This document shows positions 25,510 to 34,253 of a stretch of DNA of 64,000 nt, one piece after another. The notes below the pieces were generated by a model. That model saw only the letters and a program-made list of their open reading frames with translations, ran no database searches and was not told the DNA's origin. The stretch spans positions 372,001-436,000 of the forward strand of contig NZ_JAHKRR010000003.1 in assembly GCF_018863395.1 (NCBI RefSeq), written 5' to 3'. Both the position numbers and the translations under genes were made by a program. This stretch comes from Sinomicrobium weinanense. Its GTDB lineage: Bacteria; Bacteroidota; Bacteroidia; Flavobacteriales; Flavobacteriaceae. The first letter of the stretch is position 1, and the number at the start of each line of letters is the position of its first letter.

Positions 25510-25732
25510 GCACGGGTCTTTTTTTTGCACAAACCTTAATTATTCCTTCGTAAAACTAAAGATTTGACAAGTGTGGTTTTTTAGAAGAAAACAGAGACTC
25601 CGGAAGGAAATACGAAGTTGGAGGTACGAAGTTAGAAGTGTAACCTTGGTTTTGCCCATAGTTTACCCTCTGTACAGAAGATCGTTTTACCGGGAAGGTT
25701 GCCAAATTGTGGTAACAAGACTGCCTTTCGTT

Positions 25733-26761
25733 TTATTTTTTTCTTGCAGTAGATTCGCGTACCACCAGCTTTGCGGGGAGTTTTATTTTGTCTTTGCGAA
25801 TGTCATCCGAGCTTTCTTCATGCCTGAGCTGATTAAGGACACTTTCTACCAGTTTATGGGAAATTTCCTCGACAGGTTGTGTAACTGTTGTGATCGTTGG
25901 TGTGTGCATACGGAACACCTCGCTGTCGTCGAAGGCAATAACCCCAATATCGTCGGGGATGGATAAGTTTTTCTTCTTCAGGGCCTTTAGACCACTAATA
26001 CCCAGATAATTGGAAGAAAAGAACAGGCTGTCTATCTCCCGGTTTTCAGCAAGAAAATTGATGATGGCATCAATAATGGAGGTTTCTGTACTACCATAGG
26101 GTATGCGAAGGACAAACCTGGGCAGCCCGGAAGCCTCCAGGGCCCGTATGTAGCCTTTATACCTGCCCGACATCTGGGTCTGGTCGGAATCGAGCGTTAC
26201 AAAACCTATCTGCCTGTACCCCTGCTCTATGAAGTGCTGAATGGCCGTGCAGGTACTTTGCTCGTTGTCTATGACCACATATCCCGTGGAAAGGTCTGTG
26301 AAATAACGATCAAACAGCATTAACGGTATGCGGTTGGTCACCAGTGTTTCTATGTCTTTTTCTATGCCTTCGGTAGGGGTAATAATATAGGCATCCACCC
26401 TCCTGTCCTTAAAGGTCCTGATGAGCTCCCTGGTTTTCTCGGTGTTGTTCTCCGTACTGCAATAGACGATCTTATAACCACTGTTATTGGCGCTGTCTTC
26501 TATAAGCCTTGCCACACTGGAAAAAAAGGGGTTGGAGATATCCTCGGCCATAAAAGCTATAATCTTGGACTTGCCGTTCCTGAGGCTTCGGGCAAAATGG
26601 TTGGGACGGTAATCTACTTCCTTGACAAACTTCAGGACGCGGTCTATGACCTCCTGGCTGATCCTGTTTTGTCTGGCTTTGCCGTTTAGCACGAGAGAAA
26701 CGGTGGTGATGGACAACTGCAATTCATTTGCTATATCCCGGATGGTACGTTTGGCTTTCAT
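25733..26761 (-). CDS. LacI/GalR-family transcriptional regulator
   Basis: The 342-residue protein has the N-terminal LacI helix-turn-helix and hinge (TIRDIANELQLSITTVSLVLNG; DYRPNHFARSLRNGKS) and a periplasmic-binding-protein-like sensor with the usual IGVIAFDDSEVF segment. It should bind palindromes with central CG and respond to a sugar. Three such sites lie in front of susC and the GH43 gene, making it the probable local regulator. It is transcribed separately from a TATATTTG box at 26835. A GCTAAAA half-site at 26857 might allow weak autoregulation. Confidence 0.93.
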   Translation of the reverse strand: MKAKRTIRDIANELQLSITTVSLVLNGKARQNRISQEVIDRVLKFVKEVDYRPNHFARSLRNGKSKIIAFMAEDISNPFFSSVARLIEDSANNSGYKIVYCSTENNTEKTRELIRTFKDRRVDAYIITPTEGIEKDIETLVTNRIPLMLFDRYFTDLSTGYVVIDNEQSTCTAIQHFIEQGYRQIGFVTLDSDQTQMSGRYKGYIRALEASGLPRFVLRIPYGSTETSIIDAIINFLAENREIDSLFFSSNYLGISGLKALKKKNLSIPDDIGVIAFDDSEVFRMHTPTITTVTQPVEEISHKLVESVLNQLRHEESSDDIRKDKIKLPAKLVVRESTARKK

Positions 26762-26834
26762 TCTTTTTGTTTATGGCTTGTAAAAAATACCTCACTCCCT
26801 GCGTATGAGCAACATTACTTTATCATTAATGTCA

Positions 26835-26842
26835 CAAATATA
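26835..26842 (-). promoter_or_regulatory. -7 promoter box of the lacI-family gene
   Basis: The minus strand reads TATATTTG, a perfect consensus match, 73 bases before the ATG. No good -33 element was found; a GCTAAAA half-operator lies at about that distance. Confidence 0.45.
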
Positions 26843-26899
26843 TAAAAAGGAAAAGAGCTAAAATAAGAACCGGAGTTATGGCGGGCGGAAACAGACCGG

Positions 26900-27625
26900 T
26901 TACATTTTAAGGTAAAAATCACGGGTGAGGTTTACATACTTTTCAGTGTATTGATGCCTGCCTTTTTCGATGGTCAACTCATCGACAAATGTTTCTTTTT
27001 GTTTGAAAGAGAATGCAAGCAGTGATCTTTTGATCTCAGCTCCATCCCCTTCTTCAGCCCCCCTTACCCTGGTGATCCTGTACGGGAACAGGCGATATTG
27101 CTCCGCCAGTTTCCCGAAACCTTCTTCCTCGCGATACGGGATAATGACATTGAAACTGCCTTCTTCCGAAAGCAGGGAAGACACACACTCCAGCAATTCC
27201 CTGAAAGGAAGCGATGCGGCAGACCGGGCCATATCGCGTTGTTTGTCGCCGGTAGATATATTTTCGGTATAAAAAGGAGGATTGGAGACAATAAGATCGT
27301 AGGTATCATCGATCTCACCAGCAAACTCAACAATGGAAGCATGATAACAAAACAAACGGTCGTTCCAGGGAGAGTCTTCAAAATTACCGACACATTGTTC
27401 ATAGGCTGCGTCCTCTATTTCCACGGCATCCACAACACCGGCATCGCTGCGTTGTGCCAGCATAAGTGCTATAAGCCCTGTTCCTGCCCCTATGTCCAGC
27501 ACTGAAAAGGGATTACCGGACACATCTGCCCAAGCACCGAGCAATACACCGTCCGTCCCTACTTTCATGGCACACCGGTCCTGGTTTACGGTAAATTTCT
27601 TGAAGTGAAAAGGCTTATCTGACAT
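26900..27625 (-). CDS. trmN6: tRNA1(Val) (adenine(37)-N6)-methyltransferase
   Basis: The 241-residue protein has the class I SAM-methyltransferase fold with the glycine loop VLDIGAGTGLIALMLAQR and the N6-adenine catalytic motif SNPPFY. The N-terminal FHFKKFTVNQDRCAMKVGTDGVLLGAW is characteristic of the YfiC/TrmN6 family, which methylates A37 of tRNA-Val. It acts in the cytoplasm. It lies 84 bases from rimM on the same strand, next to other translation genes. Confidence 0.9.
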   Translation of the reverse strand: MSDKPFHFKKFTVNQDRCAMKVGTDGVLLGAWADVSGNPFSVLDIGAGTGLIALMLAQRSDAGVVDAVEIEDAAYEQCVGNFEDSPWNDRLFCYHASIVEFAGEIDDTYDLIVSNPPFYTENISTGDKQRDMARSAASLPFRELLECVSSLLSEEGSFNVIIPYREEEGFGKLAEQYRLFPYRITRVRGAEEGDGAEIKRSLLAFSFKQKETFVDELTIEKGRHQYTEKYVNLTRDFYLKM

Positions 27626-27709
27626 AGGATAAAATTTATATTCCGGGATTACCGGGGCATGGCAAACATAAGTATCGGGAAGATCGCCGGAAAGGGCCAG
27701 GCCGGAAAT

Positions 27710-28234
27710 TTACAGATACAGGTCAATGAGCCCTTCGGGGGTGCTCATCAGAATGGTTTTGTTATTACGGTCGACCTTTTTGATAAATTCATCATTCATA
27801 GGGATGAGTATTTCCCTGCCGTCACGGTCAATCCGAAACAGGGGCTGGGCCGTAGTATCGTTCACTCCCGCAATGAGCCCGACCTGCCCGAAACGCTCGT
27901 CCTCTACGGTAAACCCTATGACCTCGTGAAAGTAGAATTTATTGCCCGAAAGTTCGGGAAGGGCAGATAACGGGAGGTAGAGTTCACATCTCAGCAGTGC
28001 ATCCGCATCTTCATCGGTGCTGACATCTTCCAACCGGAGGCGAAGCAGGTTGGATTTGTGGAGCGAAGACGCTTCAATAAAAAAAGGAACCAGGTCATTG
28101 CCTAAAGCAATGAACACTGATTCCAGTTTTTCGTACAATTCGGGTTCATCGGTATCCAGTTTTACCAGCACCTCCCCCTTAAAGCTGTATTTTTTGACAA
28201 TTTTTCCGAGATAGAAGCAATCTTCTTTCTTCAT
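27710..28234 (-). CDS. rimM: ribosome maturation factor RimM
   Basis: The 174-residue protein (from the ATG at 28234) begins KKEDCFYLGKIVKKYSFKGEVLVKL, the RimM N-terminal beta-barrel, and has a PRC-barrel C-terminal part with GREILIPMNDEFIKKVD. RimM binds S19 and helps 30S head assembly. A longer frame to 28288 exists but would overlap rpsP by 41 bases; the 28234 ATG has GGAAGGG just before it and matches family length. It follows rpsP by 13 bases, the conserved rpsP-rimM order. Confidence 0.92.
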   Translation of the reverse strand: MKKEDCFYLGKIVKKYSFKGEVLVKLDTDEPELYEKLESVFIALGNDLVPFFIEASSLHKSNLLRLRLEDVSTDEDADALLRCELYLPLSALPELSGNKFYFHEVIGFTVEDERFGQVGLIAGVNDTTAQPLFRIDRDGREILIPMNDEFIKKVDRNNKTILMSTPEGLIDLYL

Positions 28235-28247
28235 CCCTTCCAAATTA

Positions 28248-28880
28248 TTACTCTGCAGCTTCTTTCTTTTCGTCAGATGCTTCTTCACCTGCTTCAGCTT
28301 CAGGAGCAGCTTGTTCTGCCTCTGCTTCAGGAGCGGCTTGTTTTACCTCTTCTTCTGCTTCGGGGGCGGCTTCTTCGCTTACTTCAGCTTCAGGAGCAGC
28401 TTCTGCTTCTGGTGCAGCTTCTTCAACTTCGGCCGGAGCGGCTTCTGCTTTTCGCTTCTCGCTAATTTCCCTTTCTGCTTCCAGCGCCTTGGCCTTAGCT
28501 TCTTCTTTGGCTTTTGTCAGCCCTTCTTCTTTGGCCGTTACCTTACCGGTTTTTTCTTCCAGCCAGGCTTCGAATTTGGCATTGGCTTCTTCTTCGGTCA
28601 ACGCGCCTTTAGCCACACCTCCAAGCAGGTGCTTTTTCAGCAGCACACCCTTGTAAGAGAGTATCCTTTTGGCTGTGTCTGAAGGCTGAGCACCGTTTTG
28701 CAACCACTTTACAGAGTTATCCACATTGAGGTCGATCTGTGCAGGATTGGTGTTCGGGTTGTATGTTCCCAGTTTTTCCAGGAATTTACCATCCCTTTTT
28801 GAGCGTGAATCCGCGGCTACGATCCAGTAAAAAGGCTTACCTTTTCTACCGTGTCTTTGCAATCTTATTCTTACAGGCAT
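28248..28880 (-). CDS. rpsP: 30S ribosomal protein bS16 with long acidic C-terminal tail
   Basis: The first about 80 residues are canonical S16 ([21 protein letters not shown]). The protein runs to 210 residues because of a C-terminal extension: first a charged helical segment (about 85-140), then an Ala/Glu/Pro-rich tail of repeated AAPEAEA units. Extended S16 tails are common in Bacteroidota. It is first in the rpsP-rimM operon and has a leader with two hairpins. Confidence 0.95.
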   Translation of the reverse strand: MPVRIRLQRHGRKGKPFYWIVAADSRSKRDGKFLEKLGTYNPNTNPAQIDLNVDNSVKWLQNGAQPSDTAKRILSYKGVLLKKHLLGGVAKGALTEEEANAKFEAWLEEKTGKVTAKEEGLTKAKEEAKAKALEAEREISEKRKAEAAPAEVEEAAPEAEAAPEAEVSEEAAPEAEEEVKQAAPEAEAEQAAPEAEAGEEASDEKKEAAE

Positions 28881-28896
28881 AATACATTAATTAAAT

Positions 28897-28945
28897 GGGG
28901 TTCCCGACCCCGATTATTAATTTAAAAACTCCTTGCGAAAAGGAG
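28897..28945 (-). promoter_or_regulatory. rpsP leader with two small hairpins
   Basis: On the minus strand the first hairpin is CTCCTT-TTCGC-AAGGAG (28940-28945 with 28929-28934), followed at once by five U, which looks like a weak terminator. The second is GGGGT-CGGGA-ACCCC (28907-28911 with 28897-28901), 17 bases before the start codon. They could be an attenuator or a binding site for a ribosomal protein. Confidence 0.45.
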
Positions 28946-28949
28946 GGTG

Positions 28950-28957
28950 CAAATATA
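28950..28957 (-). promoter_or_regulatory. -7 promoter box of rpsP-rimM
   Basis: The minus strand reads TATATTTG, a perfect match to the consensus, 70 bases before the rpsP ATG. No clear -33 TTTG was found. Confidence 0.5.
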
Positions 28958-29029
28958 AGGATTTTTTACGTTATTACATTCCTATAATTTATTTTCTTTT
29001 AGGACTTTACTTTTTCATCCAAAAACTTC

Positions 29030-29037
29030 TAATTTTG
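29030..29037 (+). promoter_or_regulatory. -7 promoter box of the 2-hydroxyacid dehydrogenase gene
   Basis: TAATTTTG matches TAnnTTTG. A TTTAC near 29006 is a partial -33. It puts transcription start near 29044, in line with a start codon at 29072. Confidence 0.5.
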
Positions 29038-29071
29038 GTCTGTCTTATTTAAAAACCATAAGCACACTACA

Positions 29072-30022
29072 TTGAAAAAAGTAAAGATACTCCATCTGGA
29101 CAGCAACCATCCCCTGTTATGGGAACAATTGGAACAATCGGGTTTTGAAAACCACGAAGACCATACTTCATCCAAGGAAGAAGTGGAAGATAAAATACAC
29201 CTCTATCAGGGCATTGTTATACGCAGTCGTTTTAAGATAGACCGGCAATTCCTTGACAGGGCCACGGCTTTGCAGTTTATCGCAAGAGTAGGTGCCGGCC
29301 TGGAAAATATAAACTGTGAATACGCAGCAGAAAAGGGGATTCATCTCATCGCAGCTCCGGAAGGGAACCGCAATGCCGTAGGGGAACATGCCCTGGGCAT
29401 GCTGCTTTCTCTTTTTAACAATTTCAACAAGTCCCATCGGGAGATCGGTACGGGCCAATGGCTCCGGGAAGCCAACCGCGGGCACGAACTGGACGGAAAA
29501 ACAGTGGGCATCATCGGGTATGGCAATATGGGAAAAGCCTTTGCTAAAAAACTCAGGGGCTTTGATACACGAATCATTTGCCACGACATCCTTCCTGGCA
29601 TGAGCGATGAAAATGCCACCCAGGTTTCCCTGGGAGAATTGCAGGAACAAGCCGATGTGGTAAGCCTTCATACACCTCAGACCCCGCTCACGGAAAAAAT
29701 GGTGGACCGCGACTTTATCAACGCTTTTGCCAAACCTTTCTGGCTGGTCAATACCGCCCGCGGAAAGAGCGTGGTAACACAAGATCTCGTGGATGCCCTG
29801 AAGGCCAAAAAAGTCCTGGGCGCTGCACTGGATGTGCTGGAATACGAAAAAACCTCCTTTGAGTCCCTTTTTTCAGAAGGCCGGGTACCCGGGGCTTTTC
29901 AATACCTTATGCAGGCAGATAACGTATTACTGACCCCCCATGTGGCGGGATGGACCTTTGAAAGCCATATAAAACTGGCACAGACGATCGTAGATAAAAT
30001 AAGGGCATTCTACAACCTCTGA
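29072..30022 (+). CDS. D-isomer-specific 2-hydroxyacid dehydrogenase, SerA-like
   Basis: The 316-residue protein has the two-domain D-2-hydroxyacid dehydrogenase fold: NAD-binding loop GIIGYGNMGKAFAKKL (about 147-162) and catalytic residues R230 (NTARGK), E257 (LDVLEYE) and H290 (TPHVAG). Family members include 3-phosphoglycerate dehydrogenase; the lack of a C-terminal ACT domain leaves the substrate open. The start is TTG at 29072; no in-frame ATG is present between the -7 box and this codon. It is divergent from rpsP. Confidence 0.87.
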   Translation: MKKVKILHLDSNHPLLWEQLEQSGFENHEDHTSSKEEVEDKIHLYQGIVIRSRFKIDRQFLDRATALQFIARVGAGLENINCEYAAEKGIHLIAAPEGNRNAVGEHALGMLLSLFNNFNKSHREIGTGQWLREANRGHELDGKTVGIIGYGNMGKAFAKKLRGFDTRIICHDILPGMSDENATQVSLGELQEQADVVSLHTPQTPLTEKMVDRDFINAFAKPFWLVNTARGKSVVTQDLVDALKAKKVLGAALDVLEYEKTSFESLFSEGRVPGAFQYLMQADNVLLTPHVAGWTFESHIKLAQTIVDKIRAFYNL

Positions 30023-30115
30023 TCAGGCAAAAGATAAAAAAATAAGGTGCAACGCAGGGGAATAACAAAATTTTCATATTTTTAACATTATAATCAATTC
30101 GAAATCAATCCAGTT

Positions 30116-30487
30116 ATGAGTGAAGAAAACAAAAACGAAGAAAACAAAGAAGAAAAAGACTTCTCTGAAAAGGCCAAGGATACTGCAAAGGAAATAGGCG
30201 ATGAGGCCAAAGAAACGGCCAAAGAATTCAGCAATGCTGTAAAAGAAACCGTGAGCAGCCAGGACAATAAAAAAATCCTTGCCGGGGTACTGGCCATTGT
30301 AGTAGGAGGTTTGGGTATCCATAAATTTATCCTCGGATACAATAAAGAAGGGATTATCCAGATCCTGCTGTCTTTTCTCTGTGGTATTGGTGGAATTATA
30401 GGTATAATAGAAGGCATCATCTACCTTACCAAATCAGACGAGGAGTTTTACAACACCTACCAGGCAGGTAAAAAGCCATGGTTCTAG
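30116..30487 (+). CDS. TM2-domain membrane protein
   Basis: The 123-residue protein begins with a highly charged helical region (about 1-50, rich in Lys and Glu, KDTAKEIGDEAKETAKEF) and ends in a TM2 domain with two membrane segments (KKILAGVLAIVVGGLGIHKF and QILLSFLCGIGGIIGIIEG). The spacing and GxHKFxLG motif are typical. Function of TM2 proteins is poorly known. It is monocistronic, followed by a terminator at 30633. Confidence 0.85.
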   Translation: MSEENKNEENKEEKDFSEKAKDTAKEIGDEAKETAKEFSNAVKETVSSQDNKKILAGVLAIVVGGLGIHKFILGYNKEGIIQILLSFLCGIGGIIGIIEGIIYLTKSDEEFYNTYQAGKKPWF

Positions 30488-30632
30488 GGAGCTCTATACT
30501 TCTTCCATGTAACCGTTTATTCCCGGGACCGGGGGAAAGCAAAAATTAATGGCCTGCCATATTTCAAACAACGACCTGGTCTCCAGCCTGATGTGCATTT
30601 CGGATCATTAAGAGCCCCGGTAATAAGAATAC

Positions 30633-30669
30633 AAAAAAGGGATATTTCCAATACGGATATCCCTTTTTT
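30633..30669. terminator. bidirectional terminator
   Basis: AAAAAAGGGATAT (30633-30645) and ATATCCCTTTTTT (30657-30669) form a perfect 13-bp stem with an 11-base loop and U-runs both ways, between convergent genes ending at 30487 and 30674. Confidence 0.85.
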
Positions 30670-30673
30670 AATT

Positions 30674-32479
30674 TTAGTATGTATCCGTCAATGTATTAAT
30701 AAATGCAATAACATCTTCCTTTTCCTTATCGGTAAGGCCCAGGGAATCCGGGGGCAAAGTCTGGTTTTCCAGCGTTATACCTATCCCGGCCCCTCCTCCT
30801 TTGTCGTAAAACTCCATGACCTCCTCTAAAGTGGTATATACCCCGTTGTGCATATAAGGTGCAGTTTTGGCTGCATTTCTTACCGTGGGGGTCTTAAAAG
30901 CATATTTCTTTAACGCGGCTCCATACACCTGATACCTTCCCGTATCCTCGTCTATTTTTGCATTTTTCCATTTTACGGCAGCGGGCACTCCCAATACTTC
31001 CAGTTCGCTCTTGGCAAAATAGGGAGGCACCGTTCCGTTAAAAACGGGGGCGAAATGGCAGGTAGCACATTTTGCCTTTCCCATAAAAAGGTTAAACCCG
31101 TTGACCTCATTTGCTGTAAGGTTGTTTTCCACACCCGAAATATTCCTGTCGAACCTGGAATTAAAAGGTGAAAGGCTGCGTACGTAAGATGCCAGGGCAT
31201 TCCGTACTGTCTTGTGGTTTATACCTCCTTTGTACACTGCTTTAAACTGCTGTTTGTATGTTTCATTGGTTTCTACATAGTCCAGGAGGTTTTTCAAGTC
31301 GGAATGAAATTCATCTTCGTTGGTCACCACATCGGTGATCTGCCCTTCGAGATTGGCCACCCTGGCGTCGTAAAACTGGGCAGCCTGCAAGCCTGAGTAC
31401 AGCAGGGTGGGAGCATTACGTTGTACCGGTTTGCCTTTATTTCCCATGGATCTCATCAGCCCGTCGGTAAACGCTTTTTCCGGCTGATGGCAGGTGGCAC
31501 AGTTCATCCTGTTGTCTTTAGAAAGACTTTTATCGTAAAACAAAGCCTCCCCCAGCCGGATCATATCTTCGGTGATCTCTTTTCCGTATACCGGGCCGAA
31601 TTGCACCACGTTGAATGTTTCTGCCGAAAAAAGGGTGTTGGCGTTATTATTCAGTTTGGTAGACATCGGGAACGTCACACCCCAGTCCCGGACCGTCTCT
31701 TTCCAAAGCCTTATTGCAGAGTGAATGTGTTCCCGGATAAAAGTATAGCGATCAAAATCGTCAAAACTATGCGCATTTTCAAGCATTTGCGCCGAAGCTG
31801 TTAGCTGTTTTTCCCATTCTTCGTAGATCCCGGGATCGGAAAACCTGTTTTTATAAATGTGTAAATACTCCTTTAAACCATACAGGACCGCTGCGTTTTC
31901 GGGCATGGAATTACCGATAACAGGCGAGTCGAAACCGGTGATCCCCAGGGAGGCCACCCGGATCAGTGCTTCTCTGAACATCCAAAGAAAATGATGATCT
32001 TTGATGTTCTGCAAAGCTGTATTGTTTTTTTCCAGCACCAGGGTATTTACCATATTATCGGCCTGCCGGTACACCTCCCCGAGATCGGGATGTTCCTGAA
32101 AAAGTACCTCTTCTATGACCTGGAACCCCATCGGGGGGATGGCTTTACTTGCATTGTCTCCTTCTTCAACCTCAGGTAAATTGGGCTGATTGAGAGCGGA
32201 ATAGGTGGTTTTCTTCAGGAAAGAAACCAGGGGCTCTATACTTTTAAAAGCATAGCGGGCCTGTTTGAACGACGCTCGTAACTGCTCCGTGTCAGAGGTG
32301 TCTCTGAGCATTTTCACGGCTTCTATCGTCTTGTCTATGCCTTGGGCATATTGCTTTTTCAGCTCGGTTTCATAATCCGTAACTGCTGTACCGGCCTCCT
32401 TTTTACACCCTCCGGATAAAAAGAGAAAGAGGCTTAGGAAATAAGCCCCTTTGATCCATTTGCAAAATAATTGATCCAT
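30674..32479 (-). CDS. dihaem cytochrome c peroxidase (MauG/CcpA family) with imelysin-like N-terminal region
   Basis: The 601-residue lipoprotein (LFLSGGCKK) has an N-terminal all-helical region (about 30-270) that resembles imelysin-type domains, then a cytochrome c peroxidase part starting LGEALFYDKSLSKDNRMNCATCH. Two CATCH haem c motifs (MNCATCHQPEKAFTDG and AKCATCHFAPVFNG) are present. It should use H2O2 or transfer electrons in the periplasm. Its ATG directly follows the TAA of the PhoX-like gene (0 base gap), so the two are cotranscribed. Confidence 0.87.
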   Translation of the reverse strand: MDQLFCKWIKGAYFLSLFLFLSGGCKKEAGTAVTDYETELKKQYAQGIDKTIEAVKMLRDTSDTEQLRASFKQARYAFKSIEPLVSFLKKTTYSALNQPNLPEVEEGDNASKAIPPMGFQVIEEVLFQEHPDLGEVYRQADNMVNTLVLEKNNTALQNIKDHHFLWMFREALIRVASLGITGFDSPVIGNSMPENAAVLYGLKEYLHIYKNRFSDPGIYEEWEKQLTASAQMLENAHSFDDFDRYTFIREHIHSAIRLWKETVRDWGVTFPMSTKLNNNANTLFSAETFNVVQFGPVYGKEITEDMIRLGEALFYDKSLSKDNRMNCATCHQPEKAFTDGLMRSMGNKGKPVQRNAPTLLYSGLQAAQFYDARVANLEGQITDVVTNEDEFHSDLKNLLDYVETNETYKQQFKAVYKGGINHKTVRNALASYVRSLSPFNSRFDRNISGVENNLTANEVNGFNLFMGKAKCATCHFAPVFNGTVPPYFAKSELEVLGVPAAVKWKNAKIDEDTGRYQVYGAALKKYAFKTPTVRNAAKTAPYMHNGVYTTLEEVMEFYDKGGGAGIGITLENQTLPPDSLGLTDKEKEDVIAFINTLTDTY

Positions 32480-33955
32480 TTATCTCTTTAACCCTTTCAG
32501 AACCAACATAATGCTTCCTTCATTGCTGCTGTCTTCGGGCGAACCTGCACCATCCGGGTTCAGGAAGGCATCGTTATGCCAGGAGTGCCCCTGTTGAATA
32601 AGGATAAAAGTACCATCTACACCGATGACATCCGATATATCTATCATTCCGGTAAGCTCCCATTTTCCGTAACGGTCGTCCGCAGAAGCATAACCGTTGT
32701 TTACGGCCTCGGGCAGCCTGTGACCGCTTTCCAGCACCACTTTCAGCTTTCCGGAACGCAAATTGTACTGGTAGAGATATGCGTCGTGCTCCTTGTGTAT
32801 ATTATCGGCATATCCGTTGGGATCTTCCTGGATATAGGCATAATTTTCAGTAACCAGGATATTGTCCGGGCTGTGGAACGTTTTTGCCGGGCCTTCCAGG
32901 TCGTCCCCGTTCAGGGCCACAGAGAGCTTTCCTTTCAGGGGATTGTCTTCGTCGAGTATCAACTTATAAGTCCTTCCGTATTTAGACCGGATATCTTCAT
33001 ACGCTGTCCTCCCGGTGGCATTGAAGTATATTTCCCGGTTATTTTCCGGAGAGCCTTTTCTGTAATCGATGTCCTCCACACGGTTAAACCCGGTGATCCC
33101 CTTGCTTATACATTCCGCTTCCAGGGCATCGTAGGTCCTTTCTTCCATTTCTTCAAAGGTTACGGAAAATTCCCCGCCTTCGGCCACATCGTTCGGATAT
33201 ATGGTATTGCCATCCATATCATCGATCTTCAGTGCATACAGTTTGCCGTTTTCCAGGTCTCCGGTCGTTTCTGAAACATACATGGCCAGTTGCCCTCCGG
33301 CATCACCTGCACTGTCGTCGCCTATAAGGACAACGGTTTTTCCGGGATAGGCATCTTTATGCAAAGGCACGGCATTCTCTACGGTCCATTGCCCCATTGC
33401 CGGTAATACGGTTCCTGCATCTGCCATAGCTGCCGGTCTTTCCGGGTCTGTGGCAAAAACATTGGTAGAAGAGCCTCCCCATTCGCCACCGCTCAGGTAC
33501 AGCGGGCCAAATCCGTGTTCCTCCGGCATAACCAGGGTTCCGGAGCACTGGGCGGTGTTTGCAGTGGCTACCGAATTCAATATATATTCTCCTTTAACCG
33601 GTTTGAAAGTAGAATCGAGCGTAATACGCATTACGGAATAATCGGCTTCTGCATTGTTTATCAGGGTATAGGTACCGTCTGCATTCTTATACACTCCGGC
33701 TCCGTCGGCCATACTTCCGTAAACAAAACCGGGAGATTGTTCAAGAGTGTCTTCGGAACTCAGCAAACTGTATACTTCCAGATTGTTAAAGCCGGGTTTT
33801 TTTACCACAAGATTCGGGGTCATGGAATGGTTTTTCAGTTCTATGGCACTTCCTTTGGGAGGATTTTCTCCCCCGTCTCCGGGAACATCATCCGATATAC
33901 AGGAGGACAGTATTGCCGCACAGGCCAGCAGGCTAAGTTCTTTTGGTAGCTTCAT
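32480..33955 (-). CDS. PhoX/DUF839-like lipoprotein
   Basis: The 491-residue lipoprotein (LSSCISDD) shows PhoX-type features: GFNRVEDIDYRK, EIYFNATGRTAYEDIRSKYG, SPDNILVTENYAYIQED and KWELTGMIDISDV. PhoX enzymes are calcium/iron-dependent alkaline phosphatases; whether the metal ligands are complete could not be checked. It lies directly in front of the dihaem peroxidase gene. The pairing with a peroxidase could mean a non-phosphatase role. Confidence 0.7.
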   Translation of the reverse strand: MKLPKELSLLACAAILSSCISDDVPGDGGENPPKGSAIELKNHSMTPNLVVKKPGFNNLEVYSLLSSEDTLEQSPGFVYGSMADGAGVYKNADGTYTLINNAEADYSVMRITLDSTFKPVKGEYILNSVATANTAQCSGTLVMPEEHGFGPLYLSGGEWGGSSTNVFATDPERPAAMADAGTVLPAMGQWTVENAVPLHKDAYPGKTVVLIGDDSAGDAGGQLAMYVSETTGDLENGKLYALKIDDMDGNTIYPNDVAEGGEFSVTFEEMEERTYDALEAECISKGITGFNRVEDIDYRKGSPENNREIYFNATGRTAYEDIRSKYGRTYKLILDEDNPLKGKLSVALNGDDLEGPAKTFHSPDNILVTENYAYIQEDPNGYADNIHKEHDAYLYQYNLRSGKLKVVLESGHRLPEAVNNGYASADDRYGKWELTGMIDISDVIGVDGTFILIQQGHSWHNDAFLNPDGAGSPEDSSNEGSIMLVLKGLKR

Positions 33956-34090
33956 TTTTCTTCAGTTTTTTAGGATTTTAGTTGCGATTCAAAAATACGG
34001 AGCCTGTTTTAACAATTATTTAAGAGAATGTTTTGAAAAGAACAAGAATGTGTTAAGATGTGGCGGCATTGAATCAGATCTTACCGGCCA

Positions 34091-34157
34091 GGAGAACACC
34101 CCCCTGTCCCCTCAAGGGGGGAACTTTAGTTCTTTTCAAAGGGTGTTGTTGCTCCGG
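34091..34157. repeat. intergenic inverted repeat (CCCCTCAAGGGG core)
   Basis: CCCCT-CA-AGGGG (34108-34119) sits inside a C-rich/G-rich tract (ACACCCCCC and GGGGGGAAC) with outer AACACCC/GGGTGTT arms. It resembles common Bacteroidota intergenic repeats. The rest of the 298-base spacer 33956-34253 contains a degenerate GAAACCTGAAACTTGAAACTT tract at about 34190-34211 and the promoter below. Confidence 0.45.
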
Positions 34158-34203
34158 AAGGGAGTAATGGAACTCTCATGGATCAAAACTTGAAACCTGA
34201 AAC

Positions 34204-34233
34204 TTGAAACTTTTAACAAAGCGACTATCTTTG
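34204..34233 (+). promoter_or_regulatory. promoter of the ABC ATPase gene
   Basis: TTG (34204-34206) and TATCTTTG (34226-34233) are 19 bases apart, a full match to the Bacteroidota consensus, 20 bases before the ATG at 34254. The -33 lies in a degenerate repeat tract. Confidence 0.65.
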
Positions 34234-34253
34234 TCTAAAATCAGGAAAAGAAC

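Larger units (their letters stand above)
25271..25732. other. 462-base intergenic region upstream of the GH43-like gene
   Basis: The region has the operator at 25367-25382, the promoter block at 25476-25509, a TTCGTAAAA element at 25547-25555 and, near the lacI stop, a short-period tract with AAATACGAAGTTGGAGGTACG (about 25610-25640). No gene is supported. The leader of the GH43 unit would be about 200 bases. Confidence 0.6.

Noticed and set aside
28235-28288. Upstream extension of rimM
   Set aside because: It would overlap rpsP by 41 bases and adds a Lys-rich stretch not found in RimM; the ATG at 28234 has a GGAAGGG ahead of it.
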